64,000 nucleotides of DNA from Chloroflexota bacterium (lineage in GTDB: Bacteria; Chloroflexota; Dehalococcoidia; Bin125), in contig JAPPFB010000020.1 in NCBI GenBank assembly GCA_028875225.1, positions 203,124 to 267,123 on the forward strand. Reading direction: 5' to 3'. The notes beneath the pieces are model-generated. The model was not told the origin of the DNA. It was given only the letters and a program-made list of their open reading frames with translations, and did not search any database. Below are positions 7,483 through 16,476 of the stretch, piece after piece; positions within the stretch are counted from its first letter, which is position 1; every line of letters begins with the position of its first letter. Made by a program: the position numbers and the translations under genes.

Positions 7483-9072
7483 CTACGGCGACTGACCAAC
7501 GTACTTCTCGCCCAGCGCGGTCTCCCAGCGGAGGTAGTGCTGCATGTCGGCGTAGCCGCGTTGCGGGCCGAACGTGAGAATGTCGGTCGGCGGCGACATG
7601 ACCCCGGTTAGTCCGACCTCGAGCGGCAACCCGTCGCGCCGATAGGCGGACATGCCGCCAGCGACCGCCACGACCGACGTGCGCCCGAGCTGGGTCAACG
7701 TGTGCGCGGCCAGCAGCGATTGCGTTCCGTCCTCGCAGACAGTGATGATCGGCGTCGACACTTCCGGCGACAGTTGCTCGATGTCGCGCTCAAGCGTGGC
7801 CCGGGGCGCCCAGCGCGCGCCGGGCGGGTGGCCCTCGGCGAACTCCTGGCTGGTGCCGACGTGCAACACCACGGCGTCAGGCTGTTCGAATAGGTCGGTG
7901 GGGTCGATCGCCTGCACGGCCTCGCGAGCTTCGGACAGCAACCTCGGCTCGGCCCGCCTGACGCCAGGCTCGAGCGGTCGTCCGGCGTCGGTCCAGGTCC
8001 CGGTCCCACCGTCGAGCGCGTAGATGTGGCGATGACCCATTTGCCGATACCAGGAAGCGGTCAGCGCGGCGCGGGCGACGCCGCCGCAAGCGAAGACGAT
8101 CGGCGCATGGTGGACGACGGCGACGTCGTCGCTGCGCTGCACGGCCTGTCCGCCGGGGAACCAGCGGAAGCCGGGGATGTGGCCAGCCTCGTGCTCGGTG
8201 TCGGTGCGGACGTCGATGAAGTAGACGCTCTCCGACTGGCTGCGCGCTCGTAGTTCGTCCAGTTGCTCGACGCCAATGAGCTGCACGCCGTCCTCTTCCG
8301 CGCATCGACGCGCGTACTGTTCTGCGGCTTCCCGGCCCTCCGAGGTGACGGCGGGCAGGGCGTCGCGGTCGGCGCCGAACTCAAGCTCGTGACCGGCCAG
8401 CATCCAGCCCGCGGTGCCGTTCTTGAGTCCGACGACCTCGCGTCCGAGCGCCATTCGCTGCAACACGCGGGTGCCGATGATGCTGCGGGTCCGCCCGGCG
8501 CAGTTGACCACGACCGTGGCGTCGTCGGGCGCATCGTCCAGCACGTCGGTGATTCGGAACGCCAGCTCGCCGCCGGGCATGCTGCGCCCGCCCGGGATGC
8601 AGGATCGCCGGTACTCCTCAGGCGTACGGGTGTCGAGGATGACCAGATTGTCGCCGCGCTCAATCCGCGCCTGCAGGTCGTCGGCGTCGATCTCGGGCAC
8701 GTGGTGGACCACTTCGACCCGCTCGCCGAAGTCCTTGCTCGGCACGTTCACGCCCCACTCGGTCGGCAGGTCGAGAAATGCCCAGCGGTTAGTCCCGCCG
8801 GAAAGCGTCGAGACATTCGTGTACCCCATCCGCTCGGCCGTTTCTGCGGCGTAGTGGACGCGCCGCTCGTCCTCGTCGCAGAGCACGATCGGCGTGTCGT
8901 GATGCGGCACCGCCTCCCCAAGCTCAAACTCCAACATCCGCCGAGGAATCAGGCTGGCCCCAACAATGTGCGAGGCGTTGTACTCGGGAGGGTCGCGGAC
9001 ATCGATCAGGGCGACGGGGGCGTCGTCGGAGAGTCGGTGGTGGAGGTCATGGGGTGTGATCGGCGTTGGCAT
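7483..9072 (-). CDS. Four-domain rhodanese-family sulfurtransferase
   Basis: A 529-residue cytoplasmic-looking protein made of four consecutive rhodanese modules, each opening with a 'LIDVRDPPEY' type strand. The candidate catalytic loops are LCDEDERR (domain 1), NCAGRTRS (domain 2, the canonical-looking one), ACGGVAR (domain 3) and VCEDGTQS (domain 4). All four keep a cysteine at the expected place. No signal peptide or membrane helix is seen. Multi-rhodanese proteins occur in thiosulfate/persulfide metabolism; the substrate is unknown. A second, single-domain rhodanese lies at 17129. Confidence 0.85.
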   Translation of the reverse strand: MPTPITPHDLHHRLSDDAPVALIDVRDPPEYNASHIVGASLIPRRMLEFELGEAVPHHDTPIVLCDEDERRVHYAAETAERMGYTNVSTLSGGTNRWAFLDLPTEWGVNVPSKDFGERVEVVHHVPEIDADDLQARIERGDNLVILDTRTPEEYRRSCIPGGRSMPGGELAFRITDVLDDAPDDATVVVNCAGRTRSIIGTRVLQRMALGREVVGLKNGTAGWMLAGHELEFGADRDALPAVTSEGREAAEQYARRCAEEDGVQLIGVEQLDELRARSQSESVYFIDVRTDTEHEAGHIPGFRWFPGGQAVQRSDDVAVVHHAPIVFACGGVARAALTASWYRQMGHRHIYALDGGTGTWTDAGRPLEPGVRRAEPRLLSEAREAVQAIDPTDLFEQPDAVVLHVGTSQEFAEGHPPGARWAPRATLERDIEQLSPEVSTPIITVCEDGTQSLLAAHTLTQLGRTSVVAVAGGMSAYRRDGLPLEVGLTGVMSPPTDILTFGPQRGYADMQHYLRWETALGEKYVGQSP

Positions 9073-9081
9073 GCATTGAGC

Positions 9082-10902
9082 CTAGAACTTGTCGGGACCT
9101 GGCCAAATCTCAAGGGCAAGTTTAGCGAGACGCTCAGACCGCTCCTCAATGTCGTCCACCGACCAAGAGTCCTTTCCTTGGTCTAGCACGTCCTTATTGA
9201 GAAACAGAACACTGTGTCGATCCAAGGCCTTCCGCTTCCGTTTCCACGGCCCATTTGAGACAGAGCTGTTGAGCTTACCTGTGATAAGCGTCAAGTTGCC
9301 CAAACAGTTGAGCACGTAGTCCCGGTACTCTTCCTCGCTCGTGAAGCCCTCTCCCATTTGGCCCGTCAACGGCCAGTGCTTCTGCCACTTTCGAGGCATC
9401 ACGTGTTCGATCTGGATGTTGTTGAGCCAAGCCACATCCTCCGCCTGACTGGTTCGAAGGTGCGACTCTATCCTGGATAAGAGATAAAGCACGCGAGCTC
9501 TGCTGAGCCGACCATACGACTTCACGCCGGCCAAGGTCCTAAAGAACTCGTCGTCGTCGGTCCAGCTCATTCGATCAGCTTCTTGGTTCTTGAAGAAGTC
9601 CACGACGGTGTCCGCAGTGGCCTCTCCGTCTTCAGAACGAACCAACCGTGCGAGGAGGGCCATAAGGACCCGGTTGTCGCTTGTCAGTAGGCGACCCCAC
9701 AAGATCCGCCTTACATACCAGCTCTCGAATGCAGCCATGACTAGCTCAAGCGTTGCCTGAGGCAGATTCTGCTTGAACAACCACAGCATCACTGGAGTGT
9801 CGACACTGATGTCCAGTTGCTGCCGGGTGCTCAAGTATGGGTACCACCTGGTGGACACTTTTGTGGAGTCGCCGCCTTCAAGCCACTCGAACACCTCTGC
9901 GGACTGCTTGATCTCTGCAGCCACACTTTCAATCGAGGCGACCTCGTCATCGACGTATCGCTGAAAACCACGAAACACATCGTCAACCCTGATGTCCCTG
10001 GCGGTCCGCATCATGATCCAGTAGTAGAGAAACTGTTCAAACCGTGCGCGAACGTATCGTCCAAACCGGACTTGCTCTTGCCACCATTGCGTGTTGAACG
10101 GGAGCAACCACTCTCGATTGAAGGCATCCTCGTCTAATCCCTCAGCCTTCGCCTTGAGAATCATGTAGTTCCGAACCAGGTCGGCCTGCAGCAGCGGCGT
10201 TCCACGAGCGTTGAGTGTCTCGAAGATGACCTGTGGTTCCGCATCGGCATCGAGGTCAATCACGACGAGTTGAAGCATCCGAGCCAGCACGACGCTTAGT
10301 CCGGCGACAGCGGTCTCTAGATCCGTCTGCTCTGTCAGCCACCGTGTGACCTGTTCCTTGAAGTAGTCGTGCGCGTCGACGATGAGCGAGTCCTCGGGCC
10401 TCGGGCCTGTCGCGTCGTTCCGCATCGCGAAGCGAAATTCCTGCTGATCATTTTCCGACGGCCAGACCTTGTACCCGGCAACTTCGTCGCCACCAGTGTC
10501 GAGTTCGTCGTTCAAGACTAGCCGCTGCAATCGGCGAGCTTCGAGTTCGTGCGCCTGCTGCTCATAAACCTCTTGAACCGCATCTAGGAGTATCTGCAAC
10601 GTTGTCAGGCGCTGTTGACCATCGATGACCCGGCGAATCTCGATACTGCCGGCAGGAGTTACTTCCTGTTGAAACACAACGGCACCAAGGAAGTGTTTCG
10701 GCGCATCGTCCTCACTAACCTGAGTGTCGCCGTTCCCGATCAGATCGAGGTACGCGTCCGCAAGCCGCTCAACGTCCTCCCAGAGCGGCTCCCATTGGTC
10801 TTGCTCGTTCCAAACGTATCGTCGCTGGTACGCGGGCACGACATAGCGGACAGACCGGCCGAAGAGCTGCTCCGGAGTGCGAACGTTGGCGCTGATGGTC
10901 AT
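9082..10902 (-). CDS. DUF262/DUF1524 protein (GmrSD-like nuclease, defence candidate)
   Basis: A 606-residue protein. The N-terminal DUF262 domain carries PAYQRRYVW and the DGQQRLTTL motif, linked to nucleotide hydrolysis. The C-terminal DUF1524 domain carries IEHVMPRKWQ followed by CLGNLTLITGKLNSS, an HNH-type nuclease arrangement. Fused forms act as modification-dependent restriction or anti-phage enzymes (GmrSD family). It stands alone, without a methyltransferase or a second defence gene beside it. Its codons look more AT-tolerant than the flanking housekeeping genes, consistent with horizontal acquisition. It fits tightly between neighbours (9 and 10 bases). Confidence 0.88.
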   Translation of the reverse strand: MTISANVRTPEQLFGRSVRYVVPAYQRRYVWNEQDQWEPLWEDVERLADAYLDLIGNGDTQVSEDDAPKHFLGAVVFQQEVTPAGSIEIRRVIDGQQRLTTLQILLDAVQEVYEQQAHELEARRLQRLVLNDELDTGGDEVAGYKVWPSENDQQEFRFAMRNDATGPRPEDSLIVDAHDYFKEQVTRWLTEQTDLETAVAGLSVVLARMLQLVVIDLDADAEPQVIFETLNARGTPLLQADLVRNYMILKAKAEGLDEDAFNREWLLPFNTQWWQEQVRFGRYVRARFEQFLYYWIMMRTARDIRVDDVFRGFQRYVDDEVASIESVAAEIKQSAEVFEWLEGGDSTKVSTRWYPYLSTRQQLDISVDTPVMLWLFKQNLPQATLELVMAAFESWYVRRILWGRLLTSDNRVLMALLARLVRSEDGEATADTVVDFFKNQEADRMSWTDDDEFFRTLAGVKSYGRLSRARVLYLLSRIESHLRTSQAEDVAWLNNIQIEHVMPRKWQKHWPLTGQMGEGFTSEEEYRDYVLNCLGNLTLITGKLNSSVSNGPWKRKRKALDRHSVLFLNKDVLDQGKDSWSVDDIEERSERLAKLALEIWPGPDKF

Positions 10903-10912
10903 CGCTAACTCA

Positions 10913-12325
10913 CTACACCGCCGCCAATGCTGACGCTTTCCGCAGCGCGTTCGCCGCTCGCTCGAAGCTGGGGAAGGTGGCGATGCCTTCTTCCTGGAGG
11001 CGCTTTCGGGCGGTGAGGGCGGCTTCCTCGACGTGGCTGGGGTGCAATGCGGCGAGGAATGGCTTGTCCGACTCGGACATGAAGCGCTTGAGCGAGCCGA
11101 TCAGGCGGTCGAACTCTTCCGGTTTGTCCTGCCAGCGGCGGGCCATGAAGGTGGCGGAGAGCTCCATCCCGACCGCGTCGATGTTCTCGTCGGCATTGAG
11201 GATGTCGAAGATCGTGTCGAGATGCTTGGGGTCCTGGCCAATCGTGCCGGCGGCGTCGAGCGGATTGCGGTAGCTGCCGCCGATGATGTTGAAGAACTCG
11301 GAGAGCTGGGCGTAGCTCTCGTCCGAGAGCGTCGGCACCTTCCAGCCGGCCTTCTCGAAGGCGTCGGTGAGCACGACCGACTGTCCGCCGGTCATCGCGA
11401 TTAACCCGAGCCGGTTGCCCTGGGTGCGCTTGGTCAGCAGCGTGGCCTTGACCACGTCGATCATCTCGTCGAGGTTATGTACCGCGACCGCGCCGACCTG
11501 CTTGATCATCGCCTCCCAGATTGCCTGGTCGCTGGCCAGCGAGGCCGTGTGCGAGCGGATCGCGCGGCCGCCGCCTTCGGTCTGGCCGCCCTTCCAGATG
11601 ATCACCGGCTTCTTCGCTGCGACCTCACGCAGTGTGCGGAACAGACGCTGGCCGTCGCGCGCGCCTTCGATGTACATGCCAATCACTTCGGTCTGCGGGT
11701 CGTCGGCGAGATACTCGAGATAGTCGGCAGCCTCAAGGATGATCCCGTTGCCGAAGCTGACCAGGGTCGAGCAGTACAGCCCGTGCGCGGCGCCGGTTAG
11801 AGAGAAGTTCATCCCGTGCGTGCCCGATTGCGAGACGAAGCCGATGTTGCCCTGCACTCCGGCCGGTTGGTCGCGGTTGAACCTGACGCCGAGTCCGGGC
11901 ACGTGCAGACCCATGCAGTTGGGACCGATCAGCGCCAACCCAGCCGGATCGGCAATCTCGAAGATTTTGTTCTGCAGTTCGACGCCGATCTCTTCGCCGG
12001 TCTCGGCGAAGCCGGAGGTGAACAGCGTGACGCCGCCGACATTGGCCTCGACGCAGCCCTGGACAATGAACGGCGCGACCTGCCGCGGCACGGCGCAGAC
12101 GGCGAAATCGACCTGGTCGGGGATGTCGGTCAGCGACTTGTAGTTGGGAATGCCCAGCTCTTCGATCCCGGGAATCTCGTTCTCATCGACCTGCACGCTG
12201 TAGACGGGGCCGTCGAACTCCTTCATCGAGCGCAGCCAGTTGTAGCCGCTGGCCTGCTTGTCGCCGATCACGGCGACCACCTTGGGCGCCAGCGCACGAG
12301 TCAGGCGTTCACGTGTCACGGCCAT
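10913..12325 (-). CDS. ADP-forming acyl-CoA synthetase, CoA-binding/ligase (alpha) subunit
   Basis: A 470-residue protein with a Rossmann CoA-binding domain (residues about 10-140), then two succinyl-CoA-synthetase-like flavodoxin domains. ALIGPNCMG and the SQSGTHGM loop are recognisable; the phosphorylated-His segment is SHTASLASD near residue 285. It would form acyl-CoA with ATP, or conserve energy in reverse, together with an ATP-grasp partner, which lies just upstream on the same strand at 12484. The pair are two separate polypeptides rather than the fused form. The acid substrate is not deducible. Confidence 0.85.
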   Translation of the reverse strand: MAVTRERLTRALAPKVVAVIGDKQASGYNWLRSMKEFDGPVYSVQVDENEIPGIEELGIPNYKSLTDIPDQVDFAVCAVPRQVAPFIVQGCVEANVGGVTLFTSGFAETGEEIGVELQNKIFEIADPAGLALIGPNCMGLHVPGLGVRFNRDQPAGVQGNIGFVSQSGTHGMNFSLTGAAHGLYCSTLVSFGNGIILEAADYLEYLADDPQTEVIGMYIEGARDGQRLFRTLREVAAKKPVIIWKGGQTEGGGRAIRSHTASLASDQAIWEAMIKQVGAVAVHNLDEMIDVVKATLLTKRTQGNRLGLIAMTGGQSVVLTDAFEKAGWKVPTLSDESYAQLSEFFNIIGGSYRNPLDAAGTIGQDPKHLDTIFDILNADENIDAVGMELSATFMARRWQDKPEEFDRLIGSLKRFMSESDKPFLAALHPSHVEEAALTARKRLQEEGIATFPSFERAANALRKASALAAV

Positions 12326-12347
12326 TGGAGTTCTCCTTCTTTTCTTT

Positions 12348-12474
12348 CTCCCCCGCTGAGCGGGGGGAGATGCCGCAGGCAGAGGGGGGCTCCGCCGGCT
12401 TCCTCATTTCCACTGGTGACCCCACGCGGGACCCCCTCAGTCACTACGTGACAGCTCCCCCTGCGAGGGGGAGC
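12348..12474. repeat. Two opposed copies of palindromic repeat family 1
   Basis: A hairpin-rich spacer between the alpha and beta synthetase genes. The first copy is a CTCCCCC/GGGGGAG hairpin (12348-12369) plus TGCCGCAGGCA (12371-12381). About 45 bases later the second, oppositely oriented copy has GTCAC-TAC-GTGAC (12440-12452) and GCTCCCCC/GGGGGAGC (12454-12474). It separates two genes that would otherwise be an operon. Confidence 0.75.
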
Positions 12475-12483
12475 GGGAAACCT

Positions 12484-13179
12484 CTACGAATTTGAAGTCA
12501 GTAGGATGCGGGCGTCGACGGCGATGGCGCCGTCGGGTCGGGCAAAGACGGGATTGAGGTCAAGCTCGGCAATCTCAGGGTTTGCCTCGGCAAACTCCGA
12601 GAGTTGCAGCAGCATCGACTCGATCGCCTCGAGATTGGCCGCCGGCTGACCGCGGAACCCTTCCAGCAACGGGAATCCCTGGATCTCGCGGATCATCTCC
12701 GAGGCGTCGCGCGGCTGCAGCGGCACGATGCGGAAGGCGACGTCCTTGAGCACCTCGACGAACACGCCGCCGAGTCCGAACATCAGCACCGGACCGAACT
12801 GCTGATCCTGCGTGATGCCGAGGATCACTTCCGCGCCCGGTTCGGCCATCGGCTGCACAGAGACGCCCTGCGCCTCCGCGTCGGGCACGGCGTCGATGAC
12901 GCGCTCATGAATCCGTTCGCAGGCGGCGCGCAACTCGTCTTCGTTGGCGACGCCCAGCTCGACCCCGCCGACATCGGTCTTGTGCGTGATCTTGTCGGAG
13001 ACGACCTTCAGCGCAACTGGATAGCCAAGCTCGGCGGCGTGCGCGGCGGCCTCGTCGATGGAGGTAGCGAGGCGCGTCTCGGTCACGTTAATCCCGGCGT
13101 CGGCAAGCAACTGCTTGGCCTCAACCTCGGACAGGATGGTGCGATTCGCGGCGCGCGCGGCGGCAATGACATCGGTCAT
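12484..13179 (-). CDS. ADP-forming acyl-CoA synthetase, ATP-grasp (beta) subunit
   Basis: A 231-residue ATP-grasp domain. Typical segments are YPVALKVVSDKITHKTD near residue 55, GGVELG, GITQDQQFGPVLMFGLGG and the metal-binding end ELDLNPVFA. It is the partner of the 10913 subunit in ADP-forming acyl-CoA synthesis. ATG at 13179 (MTDVIAAAR) is chosen because a GGAG lies 6-7 bases upstream; an ATG ten codons earlier lacks this. A 158-base spacer with repeats lies between it and the alpha subunit, unlike the tight spacing elsewhere. Confidence 0.86.
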   Translation of the reverse strand: MTDVIAAARAANRTILSEVEAKQLLADAGINVTETRLATSIDEAAAHAAELGYPVALKVVSDKITHKTDVGGVELGVANEDELRAACERIHERVIDAVPDAEAQGVSVQPMAEPGAEVILGITQDQQFGPVLMFGLGGVFVEVLKDVAFRIVPLQPRDASEMIREIQGFPLLEGFRGQPAANLEAIESMLLQLSEFAEANPEIAELDLNPVFARPDGAIAVDARILLTSNS

Positions 13180-13278
13180 GGGCGTCTCCGGCAGGAATGG
13201 GCGGTTCAACTGCGCGCAGAATACACGCCGCTCCCTGCTTCCCTGCTCAGCGTTTGGAGATGTCTCACCCTCTCCGTT

Positions 13279-13313
13279 CTCCCTCCGCTCCGCGGGGGGA
13301 GATGCCGAAGGCA
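13279..13313. repeat. Palindromic repeat, family 1
   Basis: A CTCCCTCCGC/GCGGGGGGAG hairpin (13279-13301) followed by TGCCGAAGGCA (13303-13313) and a GAGG run, matching the layout of the copies at 12348 and 17015. It lies in the divergent spacer between the beta subunit and the HTH gene. Confidence 0.7.
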
Positions 13314-13352
13314 GAGGTGGGGTACCACCCGATATTCCGAGCTGCTATTCTG

Positions 13353-13358
13353 TATACT
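13353..13358 (+). promoter_or_regulatory. Candidate -10 box of the HTH gene
   Basis: TATACT lies 45 bases before the ATG of the HTH gene in a locally AT-rich stretch that stands out from its surroundings. No good -35 hexamer is visible at the usual distance, so activation by a factor or a weak promoter is possible. Confidence 0.4.
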
Positions 13359-13403
13359 CAGTTTCGCAGTTCAAATCGCTGCGGAACGGTGGAGGAGCAG
13401 GCC

Positions 13404-13622
13404 ATGGCCGAGGGTGACCCGTTCGAGGACTGGCTGGACATCGTCGAGGCGGCGAGAGAGCTCAACATCCACCCGCAGTCCATGCGACGCCTGATCAAGC
13501 AGGGACGAATCCCCGCACGCCAATACGGCGGCAAATACCTGATCGAGCGCGACCAGCTCTTGATGTTCAAGGCCAACTACGACCCAAGGCCGGGTCGGAA
13601 GCGGTCGCCGCGACTTCTTTAG
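13404..13622 (+). CDS. Small helix-turn-helix (excisionase/MerR-like) DNA-binding protein
   Basis: A 72-residue protein that is almost entirely one HTH_17-type domain: DIVEAARELNIHPQSMRRLI, then GRIPARQYGGKYLIERDQL, the usual 'helix - turn - recognition helix - wing' order of excisionase-family domains. A basic tail (GRKRSPR) follows. The start is set by GGAGGAG six bases before the ATG. Such single-domain proteins serve as excisionases or small regulators, but no integrase is nearby. It is convergent with the coiled-coil gene ending at 13636. Confidence 0.82.
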   Translation: MAEGDPFEDWLDIVEAARELNIHPQSMRRLIKQGRIPARQYGGKYLIERDQLLMFKANYDPRPGRKRSPRLL

Positions 13623-13635
13623 CGGTTACCCACGG

Positions 13636-14106
13636 CTAGCCAAAGGCGACAAGAAGTCCCACCACGAGCGTTGTGGCAGCGAATCCGAGGCCGACCACAC
13701 CCATCACCCAGTTGCGCATCCTGGCGTCCCGCGCGTCCCGATTGCGCTCTCGCTCTTCCCATTTGGCATCTCGTTGCCGTTCTCGCTCATCCCGTTGGCG
13801 TTCTCGTTCGTCACGCTCACGTTCTCGTTCGTCGCGCTCGCGTTCTCTAGCATCGGCTGCTTGCCGGAACTCGTTAATTTCAAGGCGGATGTCGGCCAGG
13901 AACTGCGCCTGTTGCGCCGCGATCTCTGCCCGCTCTGCGCGCCACTGATCGACGAGGCCGTCCAGCGTCGTCTGATGGACGTAGCCGGTCAGCGCCTGAT
14001 CGAACAGGTCGTCAAGTAGCAGCGCAGTCGGTTCGGCTGATTGATCCCCGCAAAGGCCGACATCGACGAGGCGCCTACGGGCGTCGAGCACGTCGATCGA
14101 TGACAT
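13636..14106 (-). CDS. Coiled-coil membrane protein with RERDERE repeats
   Basis: A 156-residue protein. Residues 1-85 are an acidic helical region (QTTLDGLVDQWRAERAE). Residues about 86-130 are a low-complexity array of 7-residue units of the type DERERER and DERERQR, encoded by 21-base repeats. One C-terminal membrane helix follows (GVVGLGFAATTLVVGLLVAF). The plan matches the other small coiled-coil tail-anchored proteins of this window. It overlaps the preceding small gene by 32 bases, so the two are probably translated together. Function unknown. Confidence 0.65.
   Translation of the reverse strand: MSSIDVLDARRRLVDVGLCGDQSAEPTALLLDDLFDQALTGYVHQTTLDGLVDQWRAERAEIAAQQAQFLADIRLEINEFRQAADARERERDERERERDERERQRDERERQRDAKWEERERNRDARDARMRNWVMGVVGLGFAATTLVVGLLVAFG
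13780..13860. repeat. 21-bp coding tandem repeat
   Basis: Imperfect 21-base units built around CGTTCTCGTTCGTC-type sequence encode the RERDERE heptads of the coiled-coil protein. Repetition at DNA level could allow length variation of the rod. Confidence 0.6.
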
Positions 14107-14257
14107 ACCTTGCCTCCAGCTGCGGCCGAGCTACCTCTTCGACGATTCGTCGAGCCTGCTCCTCGGTGTAATCCATCTGCTTCACAAGCTCACGCTGCGC
14201 TTCAAGCAGCACTTCCTCAAGCTTCCACAGAGGTAGCGGGCCCTTCGATTCGTCCAC
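14075..14257 (-). CDS. Small unknown protein overlapping the coiled-coil gene
   Basis: A 60-residue protein, MDESKGPLPLWKLEEVLLEA at the start, highly charged and predicted helical, without membrane segments or cysteines. Its last 32 bases overlap the start of the coiled-coil gene in another frame, which suggests a coupled pair whose products may interact. No family is recognised. It lies 22 bases downstream of acs on the same strand, so it could be read from the acs transcript. Confidence 0.5.
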   Translation of the reverse strand: MDESKGPLPLWKLEEVLLEAQRELVKQMDYTEEQARRIVEEVARPQLEARYVIDRRARRP

Positions 14258-14279
14258 GACGGACTCCTTGGATTCCAGT

Positions 14280-16262
14280 TTAGTGCGCCGACGACGCGCC
14301 CTCGATGATCTCCTCGACCACGTGCGGCTCTGCCAACGTCGTCACATCGCCGACGTTTTCGGGCTCGCCTTCGGCCACCTTGCGCAGAATGCGACGCATG
14401 ATCTTGCCCGACCGCGTCTTCGGTAGGCCTCCGACGAACTGGATCTTGTCGGGCGTCGCGATGGGACTGATCTCGGCTCGCACCTGGCGCTTGAGTTCAA
14501 CCGCGAGATCGGGCCCCGGATCAAACCCGTCCTTGAGCAGGACGTAGGCGTAGATGCCCTCGCCCTTGATCTCGTGTGGATAGCCCACGACGGCCGCCTC
14601 GGCGCAGCCGGCGTGTCCGACCAGCGCGCCCTCGATCTCGGCGGTGCCCAATCGGTGGCCCGACACGTTGAGCACGTCGTCGACCCGACCGGTCAGCCAG
14701 TAGTAGCCGTCGTGGTCGCGGAACGAGCCATCGCCGGTGAAGTACTTGCCCGGATACTGAATGAAGTAGGTGTTGATGAAGCGCTCGTGGTCGCCGTAGA
14801 CGGTGCGCATCATCCCCGGCCAGCTGCGGGCCAGGCAGAGCAGACCGCTCTGCGGGTTGCCCTCGAGCTCGTTGCCGTCCGGATCGACCAGCACCGGCTC
14901 GATCCCGAAAAAGGGCAGCGAGGCCGAGCCGGGCTTCATGTCGTTGGCGCCGGCCAAGCCGGTCAGGACGTGCCCGCCGGTCTCGGTCTGCCAGTAGGTG
15001 TCGACGATCGAGCAGCGGCCTTCGCCCACGACGTCGAAGTACCAGCGCCAGGCTTCGGGATTGATCGGCTCGCCGACTGTGCCCAGCACGCGCAGACTCG
15101 TCCGCTGGTGGACCTTGACCCACTCGTCGCCCTCGCGCATCAGCGCCCGGATCGCAGTCGGCGCGGTGTAGAGGATGTTGATCCCCAGCCGGTCGATCAT
15201 GTCCCAATAGCGCCCGGCGTCGGGATACGTTGGGATCGACTCGAACATGACCGACGTCGCGCCGTTGCCCAGCGGGCCGTAGACGATATAGCTGTGTCCG
15301 GTGATCCAGCCCACGTCCGCCGCGCAGCAATAGATGTCGCCCTCGCGGTAGTCGAAGGTGTAGCGATGACTCAACATCGTGAACAGCAGATACCCGGCCT
15401 GGGTGTGCAGCACACCCTTGGGCTTGCCGGTCGAGCCTGAGGTGTAGAGGATGAACAGCGGATCCTCGGCGTCCATCACCTCGGGCTCGCACTCGTCCGA
15501 CTGACGGGCCACGGTCTCATGCCACCAGACGTCGCGGCCGTCCTGCATCGTCACGTCGCCGCCGGTGTGCTGGTGGACGAGCACGAACTCAACGCAGTCG
15601 ACGCTGTTCGCGTCGAGCTGATCCATCGCCGCATCCACGTTGGCCTTGAGCGGCACGGTACGTCCGCCGCGCTTGCCCTCGTCCTGCGTGATCACCGCCT
15701 TGCAGAGCGAATCTTCTACGCGATCCGCGATCGCCGAGGCCGAGAAGCCGCCGAAGATCACCGAATGAATCGCGCCGATCCGCGCGCAGGCCAGCATCGC
15801 CGCCACGACCTCGGGCGTCATGCCCATGTAGATCGCCACGCGGTCGCCCTTGCCCACGCCGCGGCTGCGCAGCTCATTCGCCAGCCGGCAGACTTCGGCG
15901 TGCAGTTCGCGGTACGAGATCGATTCGTTGTCGCCAGGCTCGTCGCCCTCCCAGAGGATCGCCGTCTGGTCGCCGCGCTCGGCCAGGTGCCGGTCGAGAC
16001 AGTTGACCGACACATTCAGCTTCGCCCCCAGGAACCAGGCGATCTCACCCGCCGCCAGGTTCTCCTCGCGCAGCGTGTGCCACGGCTCAATCAGATCGAG
16101 ATGCGCATTCGCCATCTCCGTCCAGAAGGCGTCCGGCTCGTCCAGCGAGCGCCGCCAGAGCGCCTCATAGCCCTCGCGGGACGTGACCAATGCGCCCTCG
16201 CGGACGTTGTCAGGTGGCGAATACGTCTCGTTGACCGGCATCGCGGCGTCGGCGGTTGTCAT
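14280..16262 (-). CDS. acs: Acetyl-CoA synthetase (AMP-forming)
   Basis: A 660-residue adenylate-forming enzyme that activates acetate to acetyl-CoA. Visible motifs are [15 protein letters not shown] (ATP loop), [16 protein letters not shown], the TYWQTETGG acetate-site motif, YFTGDG, and the acetylation-sensitive catalytic lysine K620 in [11 protein letters not shown]. The length matches bacterial Acs. With the ADP-forming pair at 10.9-13.2 kb, the organism has two routes for acyl-CoA activation. Substrate is most likely acetate from the Trp-containing motif. Confidence 0.96.
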   Translation of the reverse strand: MTTADAAMPVNETYSPPDNVREGALVTSREGYEALWRRSLDEPDAFWTEMANAHLDLIEPWHTLREENLAAGEIAWFLGAKLNVSVNCLDRHLAERGDQTAILWEGDEPGDNESISYRELHAEVCRLANELRSRGVGKGDRVAIYMGMTPEVVAAMLACARIGAIHSVIFGGFSASAIADRVEDSLCKAVITQDEGKRGGRTVPLKANVDAAMDQLDANSVDCVEFVLVHQHTGGDVTMQDGRDVWWHETVARQSDECEPEVMDAEDPLFILYTSGSTGKPKGVLHTQAGYLLFTMLSHRYTFDYREGDIYCCAADVGWITGHSYIVYGPLGNGATSVMFESIPTYPDAGRYWDMIDRLGINILYTAPTAIRALMREGDEWVKVHQRTSLRVLGTVGEPINPEAWRWYFDVVGEGRCSIVDTYWQTETGGHVLTGLAGANDMKPGSASLPFFGIEPVLVDPDGNELEGNPQSGLLCLARSWPGMMRTVYGDHERFINTYFIQYPGKYFTGDGSFRDHDGYYWLTGRVDDVLNVSGHRLGTAEIEGALVGHAGCAEAAVVGYPHEIKGEGIYAYVLLKDGFDPGPDLAVELKRQVRAEISPIATPDKIQFVGGLPKTRSGKIMRRILRKVAEGEPENVGDVTTLAEPHVVEEIIEGASSAH

Positions 16263-16401
16263 GTCGGCATCCTCATCTGCTTCGGCGAATGGCTCATACC
16301 GCAGATGCTATCGCGCTGCCCAACACGGCTTCCGTCGCGCGCTGCGCCCGGTCTGTGATTCCCGCGCGCCCTGTTCATCATTCCCGCCGCCCACTTCCGT
16401 C

Positions 16402-16424
16402 ATTCCCGCGCTTGACGCGGGAAT
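16402..16424. repeat. Palindromic repeat, family 3
   Basis: A perfect hairpin ATTCCCGCG-CTTGA-CGCGGGAAT, with two partial copies (ATTCCCGC) just before it at about 16358 and 16379. The same motif appears as an inverted pair at 62244-62329. It occupies the acs/SnoaL divergent spacer. Confidence 0.75.
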
Positions 16425-16476
16425 CTCGCCCGGCCCTGCCACGCAATACGCTGCAACCGGAGCGGAGGGAGGCAGC

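Noticed and set aside
13780..13860. CRISPR-like or non-coding satellite repeats
   Set aside because: The repeat is in frame and encodes coiled-coil heptads.
14521..15492. Second open frame within acs
   Set aside because: Arg-rich shadow frame of the acs coding sequence.
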